A stretch of DNA of 64,000 bases from Actinomycetota bacterium (lineage in GTDB: Bacteria; Actinomycetota; Acidimicrobiia; IMCC26256; PALSA-555), in the NCBI GenBank assembly GCA_016870355.1, contig VGBR01000009.1, forward strand, positions 55,418 to 119,417. The letters run 5' to 3'. The notes under the pieces are model-generated. The model was not told the DNA's origin. It worked only from the letters and a program-made list of their open reading frames with translations, and did not search any database. Positions 14,331 to 23,213 of the stretch are shown one piece after another (within the stretch, counting starts at the first letter, position 1; each line of letters opens with the position of its first letter). A program made the position numbers and the translations under genes.

Positions 14331-16274
14331 ATGCCCGCTACGCCCGTCGATGCGCTCACCGTGCTCGAGCGGTCGGTCGCGGCGCTCGGTGGTGATGACC
14401 GCCCCGGCCAGCAAGCCCTGACCGAGGCGATTGCGACTGCAATCGAGTCGGGCCACCACCTCGTCGCCGAAGCGCCAACCGGGTCGGGCAAGAGCCTCGC
14501 CTACCTGGCCGCAGCGCTGGCCGCCGGTCGCCGGGCCGTGGTCGCGACGGCGACGCTCGCGCTCCAGGACCAGCTGTGGCACAAGGACCTCCCACACCTC
14601 GAAGCGCACGCGGGCGTCGACTTCCACCGCGCGCTGTTGAAAGGGCGCAGCAACTACCTGTGTCTGGCCCGGCTGGAAGCGGCACGAGGTGACGATGCGC
14701 TCTTCGACGAGCGGCCCGCAGCGAGCTTCACCGCCGACCTCCCGCGCCTCCAGAAGTTCGCCAATGATTCGGAGACCGGCGATGTCGCCGACCTTCCGAG
14801 CGGCATCGATCCAGCGTCGTGGCGGCTGGTCACGTGTGGCCCTCACGAGTGCCCCGGCGCGACCCGGTGTGATTCGGGTGACAGCTGCTTTGCCGAGCTG
14901 GCGCGGATGGAAGCCGACGGGGTCGAGGTGCTCGTCGTGAACCACGCGCTCTATTGCGCGCATCTCGCCACCGAGGGTCGGCTGCTCCCCGAGCACGACC
15001 TGGTGATCTTCGACGAGGCTCATGCGCTCGACCGGACTGCCACCAACGCTCTCGGGACCGACCTGTCCGCCGGGGGGCTGCACCACCTGGCCGCGCGTCT
15101 CGGGCGAGTGAATGCCACCGAGACGGCGGTGAACGCGCTGCACGCGTCTGCGGAGCGTCTCGATCTCGCGCTCGATGAGCTCGAAGGCCGCGTCGACCCG
15201 TCGCAAGGTCGGATCGCCGAGCTCCTCGTTGCGCTGGGCGAGCAGCTCGCGGTCGCGAGTCGCAGCGTCGACAAAGACAAGGGCGCGTTAGGCGCACACG
15301 CGGTGCGGCTCGCGGGGTCGCAACTGGAGGCAGTGCGGAGGCTTCAGTCGCCAGCCGACACCGACGTCGTCTGGGTCGAGGGCATCGAGCGGCGCTCGCT
15401 GCGATTGGCTCCGGTGCGCGTCGGGCCGCGCCTCGCGCCGGTGCTGTTCTCACAAGTCCCGACGGTGCTGCTGTCGGCGACGCTCGGACCAGGCGCGCGC
15501 TTCGAGCCGCTCACGCGCGCGCTGGGCCTCGACCCCGATGCCGATCTCGAGCCAGAAGAGGTGGTCGAAGCCGACGGCGAACGACGAACGAGACCGAGCC
15601 TCGGCTACGAAGCGCTGCGCATCGACTCACCGTTCGATCATCGAGAGCAGGCGATGCTCTACGTGCCGCGCGACCTGCCCGATGTGCGCAGCGCCGACTG
15701 GGAGCAGCTCGCGCGCGACGAGCTGTGCGAGCTCGTCGGGGCGGCGGGAGGGCGAACGCTCGTGCTCTGCACGTCCTGGCGGGTGGTGCACTCCTTCTCG
15801 GAGGTGCTGCGCGAGCGCACCGAGCACAAGGTGCTCGTGCAGGGCGAAGACCCGGCCGCGCAGCTCATCGAGCAGTTCTCAGCCGACGAGACATCGTGTC
15901 TGGTGGCGACCCGGGCGTTCTGGATGGGGCTCGACGTTCCTGGGCCGTCGTGCGTGCTGGTCGTGATCGATCGGCTCCCGTTCGCGCGTCCCGACGAGCC
16001 GCTCGAGCAGGCCCGCCGTGAGGACGTCGAGCGTGCGGGCGGCAACGGCTTTCGCGATGTCGATCTGCCCGGCGCGGCACTCGTCTTGTCGCAGGGTGCC
16101 GGGCGGTTGGTGCGGAGTGTCAACGACTGTGGCGTCGTGGCGGTGCTCGATCGCCGCTTGGCGACGGCCGGCTACCGGAAGGTGCTGCTCGACGCGCTTC
16201 CGCCGATGCGTCGAGTCGTGGACCGTGACGTGGTGTGCGACTTCCTGGCCAAGAGCGCCCGCCCGGTAGCCTGA
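14331..16274 (+). CDS. ATP-dependent DNA helicase, DinG/XPD-like superfamily 2
   Basis: A 647-residue helicase from ATG 14331. Walker A EAPTGSGKS is at about 47-55, the DEAH box IFDEAHALD near 227, motif III-like LLSATLGPGARF, and motifs V/VI FWMGLDVPGPSCVLVVIDRLPF and SQGAGRLVRS. Between motifs I and II lie several Cys (LCLARLE and CGPHECPGATRCDSGDSC), consistent with the Fe-S cluster domain of DinG/Rad3-type helicases. The likely role is 5'-3' unwinding of D-loops, R-loops or damaged DNA. Length is normal for the actinobacterial form without an exonuclease domain. Confidence 0.9.
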   Translation: MPATPVDALTVLERSVAALGGDDRPGQQALTEAIATAIESGHHLVAEAPTGSGKSLAYLAAALAAGRRAVVATATLALQDQLWHKDLPHLEAHAGVDFHRALLKGRSNYLCLARLEAARGDDALFDERPAASFTADLPRLQKFANDSETGDVADLPSGIDPASWRLVTCGPHECPGATRCDSGDSCFAELARMEADGVEVLVVNHALYCAHLATEGRLLPEHDLVIFDEAHALDRTATNALGTDLSAGGLHHLAARLGRVNATETAVNALHASAERLDLALDELEGRVDPSQGRIAELLVALGEQLAVASRSVDKDKGALGAHAVRLAGSQLEAVRRLQSPADTDVVWVEGIERRSLRLAPVRVGPRLAPVLFSQVPTVLLSATLGPGARFEPLTRALGLDPDADLEPEEVVEADGERRTRPSLGYEALRIDSPFDHREQAMLYVPRDLPDVRSADWEQLARDELCELVGAAGGRTLVLCTSWRVVHSFSEVLRERTEHKVLVQGEDPAAQLIEQFSADETSCLVATRAFWMGLDVPGPSCVLVVIDRLPFARPDEPLEQARREDVERAGGNGFRDVDLPGAALVLSQGAGRLVRSVNDCGVVAVLDRRLATAGYRKVLLDALPPMRRVVDRDVVCDFLAKSARPVA

Positions 16275-16297
16275 GCGCCCGTCCGGGGAGGAAGTGG

Positions 16298-17065
16298 ATG
16301 CCCATCCAGGGGTTCCGAGCACGCGCCGTCGACGTGGCGAACCGCATCGGAGAGAAGCTCATCCGCCTGGTCGATGGCTACTTCGGTCGCCGTTCCTTGG
16401 TCGGCGACCACACCTTCTTCAACCAGGTCGACTTCCCGTGGATCGCGGAGGTCGAGGCCGACATGCCCGCCATCCGCAAGGAGCTCGACGACGTGCTTCG
16501 CTACCACGACGATCTCCCGAACTTCCAGGACATCTCGACCGACCAGTACTCGATCACCGACGACGACAACTGGAAGACCTTCTTCTTCTACGCGTACGGC
16601 TACAAGGCCGGCGACAACGCCGACCGCTGCCCGGCTACCGCAGGTGCCCTCGCCAAGATCCCCGGCATGACCTCAGCGATGTTCTCGATCCTCTCGCCGG
16701 GCAAGCACATCCCACCCCACGGCGGGCCGTACAAGGGTGTGCTCCGCTACCACCTCGGCCTGATGGTCCCAGGCGCACCGGGCAGCTGTCGCATCCGGGT
16801 CGGCAACGACATCCGCCCGTGGGTCGAGGGCAAGAGCCTCGTGTTCGACGACACCTGGGAGCACGAAGCCTGGAACGACAGCGACAGCACGCGCGTCGTG
16901 CTGTTCGTGGACTTCAAGCGCCCATTGCGCGGCGTCGCGCGCATCTTCAACGAGGTTGTGCTGAAGCTCATCGGTTTCTCCCCATTCATCCAGGACGCAC
17001 GAGCGCGTCACAACAACTGGGAGAAGAAGTGGGAGAGCGTCCGCAACCGGGACCGCGCCGCGTAA
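16298..17065 (+). CDS. Aspartyl/asparaginyl beta-hydroxylase domain protein
   Basis: A 255-residue protein; ATG 16298 follows GAGGAAG, a good ribosome binding site, 23 bp after the helicase stop. The cupin core is clear: ILSPGKHIPPHGGPYKGVLRYHLGL, then CRIRVGNDIRPWVEGKSLVFDD and WEHEAWNDSDSTRVVLFVDF. These contain the His ligands for Fe(II) and the Arg expected to bind 2-oxoglutarate. Bacterial members hydroxylate proteins, peptides or, in some LpxO-like cases, lipids; the substrate here is unknown. The neighbouring alpha-oxoamine synthase makes a lipid substrate conceivable, but that is speculation. Confidence 0.87.
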   Translation: MPIQGFRARAVDVANRIGEKLIRLVDGYFGRRSLVGDHTFFNQVDFPWIAEVEADMPAIRKELDDVLRYHDDLPNFQDISTDQYSITDDDNWKTFFFYAYGYKAGDNADRCPATAGALAKIPGMTSAMFSILSPGKHIPPHGGPYKGVLRYHLGLMVPGAPGSCRIRVGNDIRPWVEGKSLVFDDTWEHEAWNDSDSTRVVLFVDFKRPLRGVARIFNEVVLKLIGFSPFIQDARARHNNWEKKWESVRNRDRAA

Positions 17066-17148
17066 TCGCGCATCGCCACGCGGATGTAGTCGCGCGACGG
17101 GGACAGCCGACCTATCTCTGGATGTCTAGCTGCCACGGTTGAACACAC

Positions 17149-18351
17149 TTAGAGCTGGTCGTGGTCTCCCATGACCTTGCTGATGGTGTCGGCAGCTTCT
17201 TCGAGGATGTGCGTGTCGTGGTCGACCATGAGGCTGAGTCGGATCAGCCCCATCTCCTTGGTGACCGCGGGAGGGATCACCGGGTTCACGAACACTCCGT
17301 GGTCAAGGAGGTCGAGTGCGAGCAGCACAGTGTCGACCTCGCTGAACTTGCGGAGCGGGATCGTGACGATCGCGCTCTCGGCGGGGTTGGTCGGCACGCC
17401 GCGCGTCGCGAGCAAGCCGAGGAGCTCCTTCACCTGACCGCGTAGGCGCGCGGGTCGGTCGGGTTCGGCGCGCAGGATTCGTAGCGCCGCGAGCGCGGCC
17501 GCCACCGAGCCCGGGGTGTTGGACGCGGTGAAGATCAACGTGTCCGATGTGAGCTGCAGCAGCTCAACCGCGGCCTCTGATCCGATCACCGCGCCACCGC
17601 ACGAGCCAAGCGTCTTCGAGAACGTGATCGTCACCACGCCGACGTCGTCGAGCACGTCGTAGTGCTCCGCCGCGCCGCGACCGAGCTCGCCGAGCACGCC
17701 GAGGCCGTGCGCTTCATCGTCGAGGATGAACGTGTTCGGGAACTTGCGGCAGACCTCGACCATCTCCGCGAGGGGAGCGGTGTCGCCACCCATCGAATAG
17801 ACGCCGTCGATGATCACGCCCTTGCCGGCTTCCGGCGGCAGAGCGGCGAGCACCTTCTCGAGGTGGCCAAGGTCGTTGTGACGGAACCGCTTCATCGTCG
17901 CGCCGGCGAGCTTCACGCCGGTGAGGAGCGAGTTGTGGATCTCCTTGTCGGCGACGGCGAAGTCGCGTCGACCGAGATAGCCAACGATCGCGCTCATGTT
18001 GGCGACGTAGCCGGTGGCGAAGACGAGCGCGGCTTCGCGCCCGTAGAAGTCGGCGAGCTCCGTCTCGAGCTCCTTGTGCAGCGTGAGCGTGCCGTTGAGC
18101 AACCGGCTCCCGGTGACGCCGCTTCCGAAGTGCTTCGTGGCCTGGACCGTCGCCTCGATCACCTTCGGGTGGTACGAGAGGCTGAGGTAGTTGTTCGAGC
18201 CGAAGTTGATCGCCTCGCGGCCTTCGATCGTGATCCGGGGCGTCGACGCCGACTCGACTGGCTTGTAGTACGGCCAGTAACCCGACGCGCGGGCGAGGCG
18301 GTAGGGCTCGATGCGCGGGAACGCGTCCAGCCGCTCCGAGAAGTACGTCAA
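17149..18351 (-). CDS. Alpha-oxoamine synthase (serine palmitoyltransferase/KBL/BioF-like)
   Basis: A 400-residue PLP-dependent enzyme of the family that condenses an amino acid with an acyl-CoA or acyl-ACP. Features: N-terminal WPYYKPVES and EAINFGSNNYLSLSYHPKV, the substrate loop GSGVTGSRLLNGT, DDEAHGLGVLGELGRG with the PLP-contacting Asp and His, and the Schiff-base lysine in ITFSKTLGSCGG. The N-terminus resembles serine palmitoyltransferase-type members more than BioF, and no biotin genes are nearby. The start overlaps the stop of the acyltransferase-like gene (ATGA), so the two are coupled. Confidence 0.87.
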   Translation of the reverse strand: MTYFSERLDAFPRIEPYRLARASGYWPYYKPVESASTPRITIEGREAINFGSNNYLSLSYHPKVIEATVQATKHFGSGVTGSRLLNGTLTLHKELETELADFYGREAALVFATGYVANMSAIVGYLGRRDFAVADKEIHNSLLTGVKLAGATMKRFRHNDLGHLEKVLAALPPEAGKGVIIDGVYSMGGDTAPLAEMVEVCRKFPNTFILDDEAHGLGVLGELGRGAAEHYDVLDDVGVVTITFSKTLGSCGGAVIGSEAAVELLQLTSDTLIFTASNTPGSVAAALAALRILRAEPDRPARLRGQVKELLGLLATRGVPTNPAESAIVTIPLRKFSEVDTVLLALDLLDHGVFVNPVIPPAVTKEMGLIRLSLMVDHDTHILEEAADTISKVMGDHDQL

Positions 18352-19271
18352 GGCGACGATTCTACGACCGCAGCCGACGCGATCGGGGTGTCCTCGCTTT
18401 CGGGCGTGACTTCAGTCACGGCGCCGGCGGCACGTGGCGCCGCTACAAGCCCGTGGGCGACCGGGTCTTCGAGGATCTGCTTGACGCGCCGGCACGTGAA
18501 CCAGGCGACGAGGCCGTCCTCGGCGCGTTCGTCGTAGGCGTACTTGATCGTCATCGTGCGCCGCCGGTCGGGCCCGCTCGTGGGGCTGCCGGGCTCGGCC
18601 ACCGGTCGTCCGATCGACACGAAGATCGTGGCCGTGCCGTACTCGTAGAGGTGGTGGTACACGGCGGGCATGCCGAAGCTCGCCATGTTCGCGAAGAAGG
18701 CGGAGGCGAACATCGGATCTCGTTCGATGTAGCTGCGGGGGAGCATCCCCATCCGGTCGGCGACCCGCACGCCGGCCATGAGGAGGCGCCGGATGAAGCC
18801 GGGGAACTTCATCAGGAGGCGCACCTCCTTGTCGATGGTGCTGTCCTCGACTTCGAGGGTCTGGGCCTGCTCGGCCTGCATCCCCTCGACCATGGCGCCG
18901 AAGTCCGCGTCGGTGTCGAACCGCCGCTTCACCACCACGAAGGGCGCACCTTGCTCGAGCTTCCGCTTGACTGCGTAGGAGAACCAGATGCCTTTGCGGT
19001 CGTAGACCCGGCCGCCGGCGACGAATCGGTGCGCCGTGGGGTTGCGTTCCAGGGCGTCGCGCAGGCCCCACACCGCGACATGGAAGATGTCGACGCGCAG
19101 CATTGGGTTGGCCTGGTTCCACGCGCTGATGAACTCGTCGGCCTTGGCGATCGAGATCTCCTGCGCGAAGTACACGGTGGACTCGTTGCGACCGCGCATG
19201 AGGTACGGCATGACCTGGCGCGTCGGGGGAAGGTTGCGCACCAGCGTGCCGTCGGACCTGCGCCACCACAA
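18348..19271 (-). CDS. 2-oxoacid dehydrogenase/CAT-like acyltransferase domain protein
   Basis: A 307-residue protein resembling the catalytic domain of E2/chloramphenicol acetyltransferase folds, without lipoyl or subunit-binding domains. It has RNESTVYFAQEISIAKADEF at the N-terminus, a central FRRLLM/PRSYIERDP region and YHHLYEYGTATIF near the C-terminus. The canonical active site is HHxxxDG; here the Asp position is Tyr, so catalysis would have to differ or be lost. It sits upstream of and coupled to the alpha-oxoamine synthase. A role in handling the acyl substrate of that enzyme is a guess from context. Confidence 0.68.
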   Translation of the reverse strand: MWWRRSDGTLVRNLPPTRQVMPYLMRGRNESTVYFAQEISIAKADEFISAWNQANPMLRVDIFHVAVWGLRDALERNPTAHRFVAGGRVYDRKGIWFSYAVKRKLEQGAPFVVVKRRFDTDADFGAMVEGMQAEQAQTLEVEDSTIDKEVRLLMKFPGFIRRLLMAGVRVADRMGMLPRSYIERDPMFASAFFANMASFGMPAVYHHLYEYGTATIFVSIGRPVAEPGSPTSGPDRRRTMTIKYAYDERAEDGLVAWFTCRRVKQILEDPVAHGLVAAPRAAGAVTEVTPESEDTPIASAAVVESSP

Positions 19272-19325
19272 GGCGACGAGGTTACCAGTCGCTAGGAAGT
19301 CGCTCCCGCTGCATCAATCGGCGGT

Positions 19326-20138
19326 TCAGGACGTCGTGGTGGTCGCAATCCAGTCTGCAAGCGACGCGACGCGGGCGTACACACCGGGACTCCAGGGCAG
19401 GTCGCATCCGTCACCCCAGCTGACGACGCCGATCTGCACGTAGCCGAAGCGAGAGCCGACGAGCAGCGGTCCACCACTGTCGCCCGAGCACGCGTCCGCG
19501 CCGCCCTTGCGAATTCCGCCGGCGCACAGCTCGGGCGGCGCGCCCTTCGTGACGCGCTTGACCCCCATGATCGCCTCGCATCGATGTTGCGGAAGGATGG
19601 GCACGGTCGCCATCAAGAGGTCGTCGGCCGGTCGACCGTCGGCGTGATGGTCCTTGGGGTTGACGTCGACGGTGTTCCCCCAACCGATGACCACGGCCAT
19701 GCGTCCACCGGTCACGAGATCGCGGTCGTCGGCGTCGGCGAGCAGCACCGCTTCGTACGTGGACGCTTCGGTCAGCTCTACCAAGGCCACATCGTGCTTG
19801 CCGGGTGCGAGCTCGATCGATGCCACAGGAATCCGCTCGCCGCCACGTCGTGAGAGCCGCGCGCGGCCGGTGAGGGCATCGACTCGCTCGGGTCGCATCG
19901 GAGTGCCATCGCGACGCGCGACGCAGTGCGCGGCGGTGAGCACCCAACGCAGTGCGATGAGCGAGCCCCCACAGAACTGGCTGTCGGCCGCGGACCAACC
20001 CGGCTCGACGAGCGCGACCATGAAGGGGAAGTCGTCGGCTGCTGCGGGTGTGCCACCCGTGATGCCGTGCGCGGGTGTGTACCAGCCGACGAGTGCGCTG
20101 ACCAGCGCGACAACGAATCCGAGCCGACCGACGCTCAG
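19326..20138 (-). CDS. Secreted trypsin-like serine protease (S1 family)
   Basis: A chymotrypsin-fold protease of about 270 residues. The triad is complete: His71 in TAAHC, Asp116 in HDVALVEL and Ser221 in GDSGGPLL. A mature N-terminus like ITGGTPA follows a hydrophobic segment, LGFVVALVSALVGW, fitting a signal peptide. No ATG, GTG or TTG precedes this segment in frame after the upstream gene; CTG 20138 overlaps the transglycosylase stop as CTGA, mirroring the GTGA overlaps seen elsewhere, and is proposed as the start. Cys pairs suggest disulfides. It probably acts outside the membrane with the upstream lytic transglycosylase. Confidence 0.82.
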   Translation of the reverse strand: MSVGRLGFVVALVSALVGWYTPAHGITGGTPAAADDFPFMVALVEPGWSAADSQFCGGSLIALRWVLTAAHCVARRDGTPMRPERVDALTGRARLSRRGGERIPVASIELAPGKHDVALVELTEASTYEAVLLADADDRDLVTGGRMAVVIGWGNTVDVNPKDHHADGRPADDLLMATVPILPQHRCEAIMGVKRVTKGAPPELCAGGIRKGGADACSGDSGGPLLVGSRFGYVQIGVVSWGDGCDLPWSPGVYARVASLADWIATTTTS

Positions 20139-21103
20139 ACTGCGCTCCAGCCCTCGGGGAGCAGGAAGGTCCCGTCGGCACTCGCGTAGAAGACCTGCCA
20201 GTGGTAGTAGCCGTCGTACGCGCCCGGGTCAGCGATCATCACACCGGCGTACAGCTTGATCGCGGCGACGTAGCGCTCGTCGTTGTTGTAGCGGAACAAC
20301 GCATTGTCGATGTCGTTGGCCGCGTTGTTGGAGTCGAGGTAGTTGGCCGCGGCGAGGATCGCGTCGTGGTTGCTGTTGATGTCGCCGGTGCCGAACGCCG
20401 CCCAGGTCTCAGGGATGAACTGCATCGGGCCCTGAGCGCCCGCAGAGCTGAGGCCGCGGATGCGTCCCATGCGCGTCTCGGCGAAGTGGATGGCGGCGAG
20501 GTACTGCCACGGGACGCCGTAGGTCTGCTCCGCTTCCGTGTAATAGGAGAGGAGTGTCGCTGCGGGCTCGGGCGTGAGGATCACCCATTGGGGAAAGCCG
20601 ACCGGTGCCGGGGCGTCACCGGTGAGCGTGCTGAGCGCGGCGCCGGCATCGACGTTCGCTTGGACGTGTGGCTGGAGCGTCGGGTCGACTTCTGCGAGCA
20701 CGTCATCGACCCACGCGGGGTGCGCAGAGAGCGCGCGGTAGGCCAGCTGCTGTGCGCGGCCGAGCTTCATGAGCAAGGCGGGATCACGGTTCGAGCCACG
20801 CAGCTTGCGCTCGATCTTCGCGAGAGCACGAGCGGTCGCGGCCGCGGTCTTTGGGCCCTTGAGCTGATCAGTGGGGATCGGGGTGCCGGGCGCGGCGGTC
20901 GTCGTCGCGGCAGCGGGCGCGACCGTCGTCGTCGGGGTCTCGGGCGCGGCGGTCACGGGGGCTGCGGTGGCGCTCGTAACTGTGGTGCTCGTCGTCGTGA
21001 TGTCGGTCTCGGGCTGCACCAGCTGCCCACCACCGCCACCCTCGCAGGCCGTGCCGACGATGATGAGCAGCCCCACGACACCGGTCACGACCTTGCTGGG
21101 CAC
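20135..21103 (-). CDS. Lytic transglycosylase-like lipoprotein
   Basis: A protein of about 322 residues from GTG 21103. The N-terminus KVVTGVVGLLIIVGTACEGGGGG has a hydrophobic stretch and a lipobox-like TAC, then a long Thr/Ala/Pro linker (about residues 25-75), a helical region, and a C-terminal SLT/MltB-type domain. The domain shows AIHFAETRMGRIRGLSSAGA with the catalytic Glu, GPMQFIPETWAAFG, AAANYLDSNN and FRYNNDERYVAAIKLYA. It would cleave peptidoglycan glycan strands between MurNAc and GlcNAc on the outer face of the membrane. It is translationally coupled to the secreted protease. Confidence 0.85.
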   Translation of the reverse strand: MPSKVVTGVVGLLIIVGTACEGGGGGQLVQPETDITTTSTTVTSATAAPVTAAPETPTTTVAPAAATTTAAPGTPIPTDQLKGPKTAAATARALAKIERKLRGSNRDPALLMKLGRAQQLAYRALSAHPAWVDDVLAEVDPTLQPHVQANVDAGAALSTLTGDAPAPVGFPQWVILTPEPAATLLSYYTEAEQTYGVPWQYLAAIHFAETRMGRIRGLSSAGAQGPMQFIPETWAAFGTGDINSNHDAILAAANYLDSNNAANDIDNALFRYNNDERYVAAIKLYAGVMIADPGAYDGYYHWQVFYASADGTFLLPEGWSAV

Positions 21104-21187
21104 GTCGAGAGAATGCCAGGCGCGCTGACGCAGCGTCGGCTCGCGGGACGGACCATGGGGTGTTGGGAACTCGTAGGGTCCGGGCGA

Positions 21188-21784
21188 GTGTTCGCTGACC
21201 TGTTGGCCACGCCGGGCGTCGAGGAGCGCGGCGCCGTGCGCACCGCTGTCGGCTTCCTGGCCTTGCACGGTGGCCTCGAGGAGGCCACCGCCGAGATCGC
21301 CGAGGAGGCAGCCGAGCGCAGCGGCGCATCCTGGTACGCGGTCGTCCAGCCGCCCGATCTGGCGTGGCACGTCCCCTCGCACCAGTTCGAGCCGACGGTC
21401 TCCCCACGGCTCGAGGAGGTGCTCGCCGCGTGTGACGTGGTCGTCTCGCTGCACGGGTTTGGTCGCGACGGGTGGTGGACGTCCCTTCTCCTGGGTGGCA
21501 GCGATCGCCCGCTCGCGCGCCGGCTCGCGAGTGCGCTGCGCGCCGGGCTCCCTATGTACGACGTGGTCGACGACGTCGACGCGATCCCGACGGAACTGCG
21601 GGGGTTGGACGCGCGCAACCCGGTCAACCGCTCGTGTGGCGGGGGAGTGCAGATCGAACTCCCACCGCGGGTCCGTGGGATGGGGCCACACTGGGCCGAC
21701 TTCGACGGACCCGGTCTGACGCCGCACACCGAGGCGCTCGTCGCCGCGCTTGCGCAGTTCGCGCTGGACTCGGGACCGGCTTAG
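21188..21784 (+). CDS. Poly-gamma-glutamate hydrolase family-like protein
   Basis: A 198-residue protein starting probably at GTG 21188 (ATG 21157 is an alternative). The sequence has FLALHGGLEEATAEIAEEAAERSGASWYAV, VVSLHGFGRDGWWTSLLLGG and NPVNRSCGGGVQIELPP, the ordered HGG...E, HG and GGVQIE elements of the PF05908 phage/Bacillus poly-gamma-glutamate hydrolase fold, which is a zinc carboxypeptidase-like enzyme. The substrate could be a gamma-glutamyl polymer or peptide; the window also encodes a CapA-like protein. It is divergent from the transglycosylase and overlaps the PIG-L gene by 4 bp. Confidence 0.75.
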   Translation: MFADLLATPGVEERGAVRTAVGFLALHGGLEEATAEIAEEAAERSGASWYAVVQPPDLAWHVPSHQFEPTVSPRLEEVLAACDVVVSLHGFGRDGWWTSLLLGGSDRPLARRLASALRAGLPMYDVVDDVDAIPTELRGLDARNPVNRSCGGGVQIELPPRVRGMGPHWADFDGPGLTPHTEALVAALAQFALDSGPA

Positions 21785-22512
21785 AGCTGCACCACCTCGA
21801 ACTCCACGGCGTGCTCGACGCCGAACCGCTCGCCTGCGGCCTCCGCGGCGCCACAGAGCTGCGCATCGGGATCGGTGTCCCCGTCGCCGAGGCCAGCGAG
21901 GTACGCGCGGTGCTCAGCGAGCGATGCGATGCCGCGGTCGAGGAATCCGGTGACGTCCACCGCATGCATCGGTTCGGGGGACGCGTTGAGCGCCACCCGG
22001 TGCACGCCTGACCATGGCTCCAGCCCGTCGTCGAGCAGCTCGGTGAAGACCCATCGGTTGCCCGCGTCGCGCGCCGCATCGAGGATCGCCTGCCCGACGT
22101 TGCGGTGATCAGCCATGTTGAGCCATCCGCCGGGCCAGGTGTCGCGATGGTTCACCGACACCACGACCTCAGGACGGTGACGTCGGAAGGCCGCCGCGAG
22201 ATCGCGCCGGAGCGGGAGTCCGTACTCGATCACGCCGTCGCGGTGACCGTCGAGGAACTCCACTGTGTCCACACCGACACGTGCAGCGCTCGTTCGTTCT
22301 TCTTCGGCGCGGACCTTGGCCGTCTCCACGGGATCCATGCCGTCGATGCCGGCCTCGCCCCGGGTGGCCAGGAGGTAGGCGATCTCGCGTCCCTCGCTCG
22401 TCCACCGCGCGATCGCGCTGGCTGCTCCGTACTCGAGGTCGTCAGGATGCGCGACTACCGCGAGCGCGCGGGTCCAGTCCTCTGGGAATGGCGCGAGACG
22501 CGCCGATGTCAC
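21781..22512 (-). CDS. PIG-L family deacetylase
   Basis: A 243-residue predicted zinc-dependent N-deacetylase. GTG 22512 overlaps the HD gene stop (GTGA). The signature AVVAHPDDLEYGAAS supplies the zinc-binding H-P-D-D, with ATRGEAG, and the third ligand region VVSVNHRDTWPGGWLNMADHRNVG. The family includes MshB and Mca of mycothiol metabolism and GlcNAc-PI deacetylases. The C-terminal half lacks features that would specify mycothiol or another substrate, so only the chemistry is proposed. It is the second gene of a two-gene operon with the HD protein. Confidence 0.87.
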   Translation of the reverse strand: MTSARLAPFPEDWTRALAVVAHPDDLEYGAASAIARWTSEGREIAYLLATRGEAGIDGMDPVETAKVRAEEERTSAARVGVDTVEFLDGHRDGVIEYGLPLRRDLAAAFRRHRPEVVVSVNHRDTWPGGWLNMADHRNVGQAILDAARDAGNRWVFTELLDDGLEPWSGVHRVALNASPEPMHAVDVTGFLDRGIASLAEHRAYLAGLGDGDTDPDAQLCGAAEAAGERFGVEHAVEFEVVQL

Positions 22513-23063
22513 AGGGACTTGGGGGAGCCGAAGATCTCGCGCACGCGGCCCTCGAAGTGCTCGAGCGGCAGCGTGTCGTAGTCGGGGTCGAACGCGATCT
22601 GGTCCCACTCGTCGGCGAACTGGGCGGCGAGGTCGAACCAAAACTCCTCTTGGTACTGCTCGCGAGCGTTCGGATCGCCGCCGAAGTGGTGGTAGTAGTG
22701 GCGGCCCTGGAAGTCCTGATGTGCGCGGATCACTTGGTACACGTCATCGCGCACGTACGACTTCAAGATCTCGGCCGCGATCTTCGGGTGGTTCGGCACG
22801 CTGACGGCCTTGCCGATGTCGTGGCACAGCGATGCAACCACCATCTCGTCATCGGCGCCGGCCCGCTCCGCGAGCGTCGCGGTCTGGAGGCTGTGCGTGA
22901 GCTGGTCGACCGCGAATCCGTCGGTGATGTCAGCGAGGGACCGCAGCATCGCCAGCACGCCTTCGGCGACGCGGCCCTGGTGGTCCATCGTCTCCTTGCC
23001 GATGACGGCCCATTCCTCGGCCGTCGACTCGTCCATGCGCGTGAAGGTCGTGGTGGTCGTCAT
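22509..23063 (-). CDS. HD-domain phosphohydrolase-like protein
   Basis: A 184-residue protein from ATG 23063. The HD metal site is visible as HSLQTATLAERAGADDEMVVASLCHDIGK, followed by later His in VIRAHQDFQGRHYYHHFGG. This arrangement resembles the small HD proteins related to PhnZ/MIOX-type oxygenases and to phosphohydrolases, so either hydrolysis or oxygenation is possible. It precedes and overlaps the PIG-L deacetylase gene. The divergent region upstream contains a two-hairpin repeat. Confidence 0.78.
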   Translation of the reverse strand: MTTTTTFTRMDESTAEEWAVIGKETMDHQGRVAEGVLAMLRSLADITDGFAVDQLTHSLQTATLAERAGADDEMVVASLCHDIGKAVSVPNHPKIAAEILKSYVRDDVYQVIRAHQDFQGRHYYHHFGGDPNAREQYQEEFWFDLAAQFADEWDQIAFDPDYDTLPLEHFEGRVREIFGSPKSL

Positions 23064-23086
23064 GACGCCATTCTCCCACTTTTCTT

Positions 23087-23185
23087 GGCGGGGGAGGCAG
23101 GCCTCCCCCGCCTGCCCCCTCCGGCTGCTCATGCTGTCGCCTATCGGTTGAGGGCCGGCCAAGCCGGCCCTCGGCGAACCAAGTG
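23087..23185 (+). repeat. Dispersed two-hairpin element, copy 1
   Basis: Hairpin one has perfect 12-bp arms GGCGGGGGAGGC/GCCTCCCCCGCC around AG (23087-23112). A CTGCCCCCTCCGGC segment follows, then about 30 bp, then hairpin two with perfect 10-bp arms GAGGGCCGGC/GCCGGCCCTC around CAA (23150-23172), and finally GGCGAACCAAGTG. Related copies lie at 34700-34745, 34820-34919 and 53276-53366. Here it sits between divergent gene starts, so a simple terminator role is unlikely. Confidence 0.8.
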
Positions 23186-23213
23186 ATCCAGCTACAGGAA
23201 GTACCGTCGGTGT

